Source: Flavobacterium nitrogenifigens (GTDB lineage: Bacteria > Bacteroidota > Bacteroidia > Flavobacteriales > Flavobacteriaceae). From it: 47,075 nt of DNA. Below the pieces are notes generated by a model. The model saw nothing but the letters and a program-made list of their open reading frames with translations. It was not told the DNA's origin and made no database searches. This document shows, piece by piece, positions 34,547 to 40,878 of this stretch; the first letter of the stretch is position 1, and every line of letters begins with the position of its first letter. The position numbers were made by a program, and so were the translations under genes. The stretch is taken from the NCBI RefSeq assembly GCF_003254565.1, contig NZ_QJRI01000155.1, forward strand, positions 1 to 47,075, given 5' to 3'.

Positions 34547-35470
34547 TTAGAATAAAGTATCAATATATAGTTCGCTTTTTACGCCTTCTACTCCAGGCGT
34601 ATGATCAGTTGGAACTACAGTTCCTTTTACGATTAATCCGTTCTGATTCATCATAATTAAATTCAATGTCCAATTTCCAGTCATCGTATAATTAACCACA
34701 CCATGATACAACCCGTCGTTTTCCTGAACCAAATCCTTATTATTTGGCGAAGAATGATTTCCCATAGAAGGTTCTGGCATTCTAGGATCTAACTTAAAAG
34801 TATAACCCACTACTTTTGAATACGAAAATTGAGTTGGATCTGGAAAAGTTCCAGCAGGCGTTGTTGGTTTATTGTATTTGTAAACTCCAGCCACAAGCGG
34901 ATTTTCTGAAACTGTCGGTTTTTGAGGTGAAACGAGCGCGATTACATATTGCTCTCCGTCACTTCCTGCAAAAGCCGTCATATTAAGGTTCTTATTGGTT
35001 TGTTGCGCTACAGAAACATCTTTGTTAATCTCAAACTTCTGATTATCAGCCGTAAAACTGATGTACAGTTTCCAGCTTGCCGTAGTAGAGTTTTCACCAG
35101 TAAAAACAGAATACCCGCTGTAATATTTATTTGCAGAATCGTATGCCACATTATATTCATGTGGGCATGAGCTTTTGCTTCCGTCAGCGTTGCTCAGAAT
35201 AGGCAGAAAAGTTACAGCAGAAGAAGTCAACTCCTGATTGTTTTGCGTATTGACAATTTTTAAGTGAAGCTCATTATACCCTTTATAAAATGTTCCGTTT
35301 AAAGCTTCTATACTAATCTTATAGACGCCACTACTAAACGAAGTTGCTTCTTTAAAAACATAATTTTCAGGAACTTCAGAACCAGTTTCTGCTTCGTAAT
35401 CTGTTTTATCAATTGTACAGGAACTAACCGCAAACAATATTGCGACTATCCAAAAATTAAAAGATTTCAT
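34547..35470 (-). CDS. Lipoprotein with YtkA/FixH-like domains, probable copper-binding
   Basis: Lipoprotein of 307 aa; lipobox VSSC (Cys18) fixes the start at 35470 (an in-frame ATG at 35605 would add 45 residues of unlikely sequence). Two beta-rich halves resemble YtkA/FixH domains. The first (about 45-145) holds KSSCPHEY (Cys102, His104). The second (about 185-300) has LDPRMPEPSMGNHSSPNN (Met231, Met236, His239) followed by LYHGVVNYTMTGNWTLNL, the hallmark G-x-Y-x-x-x-V-x-(F/Y)-x-M-x-G-x-W. Met/His-rich loops suggest Cu(I) binding. It lies just upstream of the OprC-like receptor, so it may capture or hand over copper. Assignment is by motif and context. Confidence 0.75.
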   Translation of the reverse strand: MKSFNFWIVAILFAVSSCTIDKTDYEAETGSEVPENYVFKEATSFSSGVYKISIEALNGTFYKGYNELHLKIVNTQNNQELTSSAVTFLPILSNADGSKSSCPHEYNVAYDSANKYYSGYSVFTGENSTTASWKLYISFTADNQKFEINKDVSVAQQTNKNLNMTAFAGSDGEQYVIALVSPQKPTVSENPLVAGVYKYNKPTTPAGTFPDPTQFSYSKVVGYTFKLDPRMPEPSMGNHSSPNNKDLVQENDGLYHGVVNYTMTGNWTLNLIMMNQNGLIVKGTVVPTDHTPGVEGVKSELYIDTLF

Positions 35471-35724
35471 TTGATGATGTGATAAAAAAAATTTAAACTG
35501 TAGCATTTTGATATAATTTTTCGAATACCAGAAAAGAGCCAAAATGCTGTGAATAAGCCAAAGGAATGGCACCGTAACTGAAAATAGAAGAGTTTTCCTT
35601 TTCAATTACAAAACAAGATCAAAATCAGTTTTAAAAGAAAAAATAGATTGTAAAAAGCCAATCCAAAGTTAGAATTTGGAATTTGGAGTCTAAAAATATT
35701 GGAATTTAAAACTAAAAAAGACCT

Positions 35725-36135
35725 CTACACTATATAGAGCGGAGGATGAAAAGTAAGATTAGAAGCCCCGATTGGTTTCTTTACAGATAAAATAGAAGTA
35801 TTCTCTTTTGATTCGATAACTGGAATCACGCTAAAATTGATTTCAGCAGTATTTTGAACATACACAAGCTCTAATTTATCTTTTAGGCTGTCCTGCATTT
35901 TTCGTTCGTTATCAGAATATTTTTTAATGCTTTTTTGAAGTTCGCAACGACCATTACAGCTATTAAAAGCTTGTTTACGCTGAACGCAAATGGTTTTGGC
36001 TATTTCTTTCTGATTGATTTTAAAAGAAGCATAAACGAACAAGCTGCCAAAAGATGGCGACAGAATTAAAATAGAAAGCGCTATGATGATTACCCTTTTC
36101 AATTGCTTGTTCAATAGTTGCTGGCAAAAATACAT
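35725..36135 (-). CDS. Small Cys-motif membrane protein at the head of the copper locus
   Basis: 136-aa protein with an N-terminal membrane segment or uncleaved signal (about residues 14-36, VIIIALSILILSPSFGSLFVYASF), then KEIAKTICVQRKQAFNSCNGRCELQKSIKK with Cys50, Cys60 and Cys64, and a C-terminus of FHPPLYIV. Similar small proteins with a C-x9-C-x3-C-type motif recur beside TonB receptors in Bacteroidota; no function is established to my knowledge. The Cys trio could bind copper. It is the first gene on this strand, 254 bp upstream of the YtkA-like lipoprotein gene. Confidence 0.65.
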   Translation of the reverse strand: MYFCQQLLNKQLKRVIIIALSILILSPSFGSLFVYASFKINQKEIAKTICVQRKQAFNSCNGRCELQKSIKKYSDNERKMQDSLKDKLELVYVQNTAEINFSVIPVIESKENTSILSVKKPIGASNLTFHPPLYIV

Positions 36136-36224
36136 ACTATTTTGTATTTATTTTAAAGCATTTATCATTTTTTATCTATAAAAACCATTCAATCCAGTTT
36201 ACAGAAAAACGAACTCTGCACGAA

Positions 36225-36309
36225 TTAACGAAATATCGTAAATAAAAAACTCCCTCTTTTCGATAAAGCCTTTAAAATAAAGGCATTGCAAATAAGGCAC
36301 GCTAATTGG
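36225..36309 (+). promoter_or_regulatory. Putative sigma-54 promoter with activator site upstream of the 36576 gene
   Basis: Palindromic site TAACGAAATATCGTAA (36225-36240, centre 36232.5), then the palindrome CCTTTAAAATAAAGG (36268-36282), then AAGGCACGCTAATTGGCT with GG at 36295-36296 and GG at 36307-36308, ten bases apart (consensus second half GC). The distance from site to first GG is 62.5 bases, as at the other hydrolase genes. The leader to the ATG would be about 256 bases. A TAnnTTTG match (TACATTTG, 36455-36462) lies closer and may be a second promoter. Confidence 0.4.
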
Positions 36310-36575
36310 CTAAAGTCTGGCATTATTAACAAATATAAAAAGACGAAATATGACAACTAATAAAAACCCTCCAGTATCCAAGCCTCAGCGTATGTTAGAA
36401 ACAAAAAAAATCACTTCTTAATCTAGATTAACCAATTCAGCTTTCACTCTGCAATACATTTGCAGTGTAATCATAACAAAACAAAACACAATACCGCTTA
36501 TAAGTTTAAATTTTAAACCTATAAATCAATTTAAATTAAAAATATAAACAAATATTAATCATAAAATCGAAAACC

Positions 36576-37391
36576 ATGAGCACATTTAAAGTAAAAGACG
36601 GAGCAGAAATTTATTACAAAGATTGGGGAAAAGGACAGCCAATTGTTTTTCACCACGGATGGCCTTTATCAAGCGATGATTGGGACGCACAGATGATGTT
36701 TTTTCTTCAAAAAGGATACAGAGTTATTGCCCACGATCGCCGCGGACACGGTCGCTCAAGCCAAACTTCTGAAGGAAATAACATGGAAACTTACGCATCT
36801 GATATCGCTCAATTAGTTGAGGCTCTTGATTTAAAAGATGCTATTCACGTTGGTCACTCAACAGGAGGCGGTGAAGTAATTCGTTACGCAGCAAAATACG
36901 GAAAAGGACGTATCTCAAAAGCAGTAATCATTAGCGCTGTACCGCCAATTATGGTGCAAAGCGAATCAAATCCTGAAGGTGTGCCTTTGTCTGTTTTTGA
37001 CGAAATTAGAAAAGGGACAGCTTTTACTAGATCACAATATTTTTATGATTTTCCAATTCCTTTTTATGGATGGAACCGTGAAGGCCAAACAGTTCAAGAA
37101 GGAATTAAGCAAAATTGGTGGCGTCAAGGAATGATGGGTTCTGTTTTGGCTCATTATGAAGGAATTAAAGCTTTCTCTGAAACCGATTTTAGAGAAGATC
37201 TTAAAAGTTTAGATATTCCGGTTTTGGTTTTGCACGGAGAAGATGACCAGATAGTTCCTTATCACCAAGCACTAAAATCGGCTGCATTGCTGAAAAACGG
37301 AAAATTGATCTCTTACCCAGGATTTCCTCATGGAATGCCAACTACAGAAGCAGAAACAATCAACAATGATATTCTAGCTTTTATAAAATAA
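36576..37391 (+). CDS. Alpha/beta hydrolase, cofactor-free haloperoxidase/arylesterase type
   Basis: Hydrolase of 271 aa, the usual length of bacterial non-haem haloperoxidases (perhydrolase/arylesterase group). Motifs: oxyanion-hole HHGWPLSSDDWD (about 26-37), HDRRGHGRS, nucleophile elbow GHSTGGGE (Ser95), acid in LHGEDDQIVP (about Asp224) and catalytic His in FPHGMP (His252). No signal peptide, so cytoplasmic. Physiologically these enzymes hydrolyse esters and can form peracids in vitro; the natural substrate is unknown. It heads a plus-strand cluster with isochorismatase-like, amidohydrolase and stress genes, and has a sigma-54-like promoter region shared in design with three other hydrolase genes in this window. 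Confidence 0.9.
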   Translation: MSTFKVKDGAEIYYKDWGKGQPIVFHHGWPLSSDDWDAQMMFFLQKGYRVIAHDRRGHGRSSQTSEGNNMETYASDIAQLVEALDLKDAIHVGHSTGGGEVIRYAAKYGKGRISKAVIISAVPPIMVQSESNPEGVPLSVFDEIRKGTAFTRSQYFYDFPIPFYGWNREGQTVQEGIKQNWWRQGMMGSVLAHYEGIKAFSETDFREDLKSLDIPVLVLHGEDDQIVPYHQALKSAALLKNGKLISYPGFPHGMPTTEAETINNDILAFIK

Positions 37392-37450
37392 CGCTTAAAA
37401 TATAGCTGTCTGGAAAAATTCTTTGCAGACAGCTTAAACCTCTCTAGATC

Positions 37451-37768
37451 ATGAGTTCACTACAACAACCCTATTTTGAAACCGTTACAGAAGCTTTGCA
37501 ATGGCTGAATGGACAAGGTTTTACAGAAAACTTTAACCTCGATTCAGATTGTATACGATACAATAACAATACGCTTAGTATGTCTCCTGAAGATTTCAAA
37601 ATTGAGTATTTATTTCGTTTTGAAGGCGATACTGATCCTGGCGATGAAGACATTGTGTACGGCATAATCTCTGACATTTACAATGTAAAAGGTGTTCTAA
37701 CTAGCGCCTTTGGAATTTATGCAGACTCTGTTTCTGCCGAAATGATTAAAAAGCTTTCTACACACTAA
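37451..37768 (+). CDS. Conserved protein of unknown function (about 105 aa)
   Basis: Small acidic cytoplasmic protein with the pattern FETVTEALQWLNGQGFTENFNLDSDCI, then EYLFRFEGDTDPGDEDIVYGI, then KGVLTSAFGIYADSVSAEMIKKL. This family is widespread in Bacteroidota and is sometimes labelled phosphoribosylpyrophosphate synthetase, which the short length does not support. Function unknown. It lies 59 bp after the haloperoxidase-like gene on the same strand, after a GCTGTCTG/CAGACAGC hairpin, so it may be co-transcribed. Confidence 0.7.
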   Translation: MSSLQQPYFETVTEALQWLNGQGFTENFNLDSDCIRYNNNTLSMSPEDFKIEYLFRFEGDTDPGDEDIVYGIISDIYNVKGVLTSAFGIYADSVSAEMIKKLSTH

Positions 37769-37795
37769 TATAAAAATAACAGCATATCGCAAGAA

Positions 37796-37811
37796 TAACG
37801 ATATATCGCTA
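37796..37811. promoter_or_regulatory. Palindromic TAACGATATATCGCTA site upstream of the isochorismatase-like gene
   Basis: Near-perfect palindrome with half-site TARCGATA, the most symmetrical of the related sites in the window (compare 7665, 13436, 36225). It lies 63 bases before the start of the 37874 gene. No GG-N10-GC element is present at the matching downstream distance, so the bound factor would act differently here or the site is fortuitous. Confidence 0.4.
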
Positions 37812-37873
37812 GTTCTCTCGGAACCTAAAAATAATCTTTTAACTAATTATAAATCTAAAAAATAATAAACATC

Positions 37874-38506
37874 ATGAAACCATCCTCTAACTTATTAACT
37901 CCAGACAATCACGCTTTAGTCTTAATCGATTTTGAAGGGCAAATGGCTTTTGCTACAGTCAATCTTCCTGTACACGAATTACGCACCAATGTGGCAATCG
38001 TTTCTGGAGCATCAAAAATCTTCAATGTAGCAACAGTAGTAACTACAGTTGCAGAAGAAAGTTTTTCAGGTCCTGTTTTCCCTGAAGTTGAAGAATTTTA
38101 TCCAATTGCTACTTCTGGATATATTGACAGAACCACTATGAATACTTGGGAAGATGAAAACGCTTACAAGGCTATTGTAGCGAAAAACAAAAAGAAACTA
38201 GTTCTAGCTGGTTTATGGACAAGCGTTTGTATTGTTGGGCCTGTATTGTCGGCTATTGAAGAAGGTTACGAAGTCTACATTATTACAGATGCTTGTGGCG
38301 ATGTAAGCAAAGAAGCTCACGAACGTGCTGTACAGAGAATGGTACAAGCCGGCGCAATTCCTATTACTTCTATCCAGTATTTGTTAGAACTTCAAAGAGA
38401 CTGGGCGCGCGAAGCTACTTATGGACCTGTAACTTCTTTAATGAAAAAATATGGCGGTTCTTATGGTTTAGGCATTCAGTACGCACACAAGATGCTAAAA
38501 CACTAA
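37874..38506 (+). CDS. Isochorismatase-family cysteine hydrolase (YcaC-like)
   Basis: Cytoplasmic cysteine hydrolase of 210 aa. The fold's triad is visible: Asp19 in VLIDFEGQMAF, Lys107/108 in VAKNKKKLVLAG and Cys119 in LWTSVCIVGPVLSA. The sequence GDVSKEAHERAVQRMVQAGAIPIT is typical of the YcaC subgroup. Reaction unknown; relatives act on amides or isochorismate-like substrates. It stands between the haloperoxidase-like hydrolase and the porin gene (41 bp), in the same direction, consistent with a catabolic or detoxification operon. Confidence 0.87.
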   Translation: MKPSSNLLTPDNHALVLIDFEGQMAFATVNLPVHELRTNVAIVSGASKIFNVATVVTTVAEESFSGPVFPEVEEFYPIATSGYIDRTTMNTWEDENAYKAIVAKNKKKLVLAGLWTSVCIVGPVLSAIEEGYEVYIITDACGDVSKEAHERAVQRMVQAGAIPITSIQYLLELQRDWAREATYGPVTSLMKKYGGSYGLGIQYAHKMLKH

Positions 38507-38547
38507 TCAAGAAACCTAAATTTAGTATCAATCTCTTACGCTTCATT

Positions 38548-39942
38548 ATGTTGGAATCAGCAAAATCCATACTATCCAAAATCCTTTTCATATGTATTGC
38601 TTCTTTTCTTTTAATAGGAAACACGGCATCGGCTCAAAACTTCAAGCTACTCCGTTACGATGAAAATTATGAATTTTTAAAAGATTCAAATCGAAACTTT
38701 TATGAAAGACTAAAATTCATTCCATTAAATCAAAAGAAAGACATTTATATGTCAATTGGCGGTGAAGCACGATATGAATATGTTGATTTCAACAATGAAG
38801 ACTGGGGAAGATTTAATGTCGGACATAACAATTTCCTACTCCAGCGCTACGATCTTCATGCCGATATTCATTTAGGAAAAACCTTTAGAATATTTGCCCA
38901 ATTAAGAAGTGCCTTAGAAGACGGTCGTACAAACGGAGCACGCGGGATAGACGAAGATCAGCTGAATGTTCAGAATTTATTTTTGGATGTGAATGTCTGG
39001 CAGCAAAAAGACAAAAAAATAACGATCCGTGCCGGAAGACAAGAATTAGATTATGGCTCTGGAAGATTGATTTCTGTGCGAGAAGGTCCAAATGCAAGGC
39101 TTTATTTTACAGGAGGAAAACTAATGTATACTTCGTCAAGAGTATCTGTTGATGCTTTTGCGATGATGGCAGATACTGTTTATACAGGCGTTTTTGATAA
39201 CAAAATGTCTAAACAGCTTAACCTTTGGGGAGCCTATTCTAAAATAATATTTCCGAAAGCAGGAAATCTCGATCTGTATTATCTCGGGTTCAGAAGAGAT
39301 GCTTCTGTTTTTGAAGAAGGAATTGCTCCCGAAAGACGCCATACAATAGGTTCTAGATTATGGAAATACGGCGGCGGTTTTATTTACAATCTAGAAGCAG
39401 CGTATCAGTTTGGAACATTCGGATCGGGAGATATCAACGCTTGGACAGGATCTATCGATATTGGATACATGTTTGAAAATATAAAATTCAAACCAACCAT
39501 AAACCTTCGAAATGATTATATCTCAGGAGATAAAAATCAAGGCAACGGAAATCTCCAGACTTTTAATCCGCTATATCCAAAAGGAGGTTATTTTGGTTTT
39601 AGTCCGCAGGTTGGGCCAGTAAACCTTATCGATATTCATCCGTATGCCACATTGGATTTACTTTCAAATTTAAAGATGCAGGTCGATGTGGTTTTAAACT
39701 GGAGATATTCAACACAAGATGGAGTTTACAGACCAAGCGGTATTTTAAACCTCCGCGGAAGCGATTCTGATGAGAAATATATTGGAACGGCTTATCTCGC
39801 CAATTTTACATACGGTATCAACAAATATATTTCGGTTGTCAGCGGTATTCAGTACTTCAAAACAGGTGCTTTTATCAATGATGTCATTCCGAATTCTAAA
39901 GACGGCGTTTTCTTTAATGCTAGATTAACATTTAAATTTTAA
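38548..39942 (+). CDS. Alginate-export-type outer-membrane porin
   Basis: Outer-membrane beta-barrel of 464 aa, AlgE-like (Alginate_exp domain). Signal peptide residues about 1-30 (ending TASAQ), so ATG 38548 is preferred over an in-frame ATG at 38293 that lies inside the previous gene. Signature stretches: SIGGEARYEY near the mature N-terminus, IRAGRQELDYGSGRLISVREGPN and LRNDYISGDKN, ending in aromatic RLTFKF. In many genomes such porins accompany small-molecule catabolic genes and need not export alginate. It probably gives outer-membrane permeability for the substrate handled by this gene cluster. Confidence 0.82.
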   Translation: MLESAKSILSKILFICIASFLLIGNTASAQNFKLLRYDENYEFLKDSNRNFYERLKFIPLNQKKDIYMSIGGEARYEYVDFNNEDWGRFNVGHNNFLLQRYDLHADIHLGKTFRIFAQLRSALEDGRTNGARGIDEDQLNVQNLFLDVNVWQQKDKKITIRAGRQELDYGSGRLISVREGPNARLYFTGGKLMYTSSRVSVDAFAMMADTVYTGVFDNKMSKQLNLWGAYSKIIFPKAGNLDLYYLGFRRDASVFEEGIAPERRHTIGSRLWKYGGGFIYNLEAAYQFGTFGSGDINAWTGSIDIGYMFENIKFKPTINLRNDYISGDKNQGNGNLQTFNPLYPKGGYFGFSPQVGPVNLIDIHPYATLDLLSNLKMQVDVVLNWRYSTQDGVYRPSGILNLRGSDSDEKYIGTAYLANFTYGINKYISVVSGIQYFKTGAFINDVIPNSKDGVFFNARLTFKF

Positions 39943-39982
39943 TAAAAATATACTGACGCTAAATTAGAACACTGATAACGCA

Positions 39983-40074
39983 GATTTGCTATCGCAAAGA
40001 CGCTGAAAAAAACGGATTATTAAATAAAATCGTAAAAAAATCTGTGTAAATCCGCGCTTTTGCGATAGCAAATC
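39983..40074. repeat. 92-bp element with perfect 16-bp inverted ends
   Basis: GATTTGCTATCGCAAA (39983-39998) is the exact complement of TTTGCGATAGCAAATC (40059-40074). Between them lies the Bacteroidota repeat phrase AAATCTGTGTAAATCCGCG. It sits between the porin and M17-like genes and has no coding capacity. On RNA it could form a long hairpin that shields upstream mRNA. Confidence 0.7.
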
Positions 40075-40136
40075 CGTTATATCCGCGTCAAAATTTGTAC
40101 GCATAAAAAAATAAAAACAACACTAAACCCTTAACC

Positions 40137-40871
40137 ATGAAAACAAACACTTCAACATACAGAATTAGATTTTCGCATCTACTTCTTTTACTTATAACAT
40201 TTGCAGGCTCACTTAGTAACAATGCATTTGCACAAACCGCTTCAATTGGTTCTACAGTAACTTGGGGGAAAGTAGACGGAATTGCAGTTAACGGATTGGT
40301 TCAAGGGCCATCTGCAGCAGAAGCTGATTTACAAGTTGCCTGCGTTTTTGAATATACAGAAGGTGATATTTTTAATCCTCCTGCTCTTCCTGCAAACCTA
40401 AACGGAATGGTGCATTTAGACGATGCGTTAAAAGGCATTATTACAGAATTACGCAAAAGCGGTAAATTTCAAGGACATTCTCTAGAAACTTTATTGATCA
40501 CGCCCCCAAAAGGCACTTTGGCATCCAAACAATTATTATTAATCGGATTGGGAGACCGCAATAAATTCACACCCGATTTAATGATTAGCGTGGGAAGCAC
40601 TGCCATGCGTGAAGCTTTACGTTTAGGCGTTTCAAATTATTCTTTTGCAAGCGATATTAAAGATGCAGGAATTGATTCTCCAACTGCTATAGTAGCCGAA
40701 AATGTGGTTTTAGGTTCATTTGAAGCCTATAGAACTCAATCTTATTTAAAAGAAAAAAAGTTAACGGATTATAAGCCTTTAACAAAAATTATTCTTCTTG
40801 CAGGCCCTGCATATTATACAGTTGCAGGAGAAGGAATTAAAGAAGCAATTGCAAAATTAAACTCTAAATAA
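40137..40871 (+). CDS. Secreted protein with an M17 peptidase N-terminal domain only
   Basis: 244-aa protein with a signal peptide (residues about 1-32, ending NAFAQ) followed by one domain resembling the macro-like N-terminal domain of leucyl aminopeptidases (Peptidase_M17_N): LVQGPSAAEADLQVACVFEYTEG, LLITPPKGTLASKQLLLIGLGDR, LGVSNYSFASDIKDAG, VVLGSFEAYRT. The catalytic C-terminal domain with its two-metal site is absent, so it is not a peptidase. A ligand-binding or chaperone role in the periplasm is possible. It precedes the amidohydrolase gene by 7 bp, so they are co-expressed. Confidence 0.8.
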   Translation: MKTNTSTYRIRFSHLLLLLITFAGSLSNNAFAQTASIGSTVTWGKVDGIAVNGLVQGPSAAEADLQVACVFEYTEGDIFNPPALPANLNGMVHLDDALKGIITELRKSGKFQGHSLETLLITPPKGTLASKQLLLIGLGDRNKFTPDLMISVGSTAMREALRLGVSNYSFASDIKDAGIDSPTAIVAENVVLGSFEAYRTQSYLKEKKLTDYKPLTKIILLAGPAYYTVAGEGIKEAIAKLNSK

Positions 40872-40878
40872 TCGAATT

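Noticed and set aside
36349..36363. Small gene starting at ATG in the 36136-36575 spacer
   Set aside because: It stops after four codons (M-T-T-N); no continuing frame with a start was found.
37403..37432. GGAAAAATTCTTTGC as a sigma-54 promoter for the 37451 gene
   Set aside because: GG and GC are 11 bases apart, and the sequence is the loop and arm of a GCTGTCTG/CAGACAGC hairpin.
37451..37768. Phosphoribosylpyrophosphate synthetase
   Set aside because: At 105 aa with no PRPP-binding motif it cannot be that enzyme, although similar proteins sometimes carry the label.
38293..38547. N-terminal extension of the porin from ATG 38293
   Set aside because: It lies in another frame of the isochorismatase-like gene, and the signal peptide begins at 38548.
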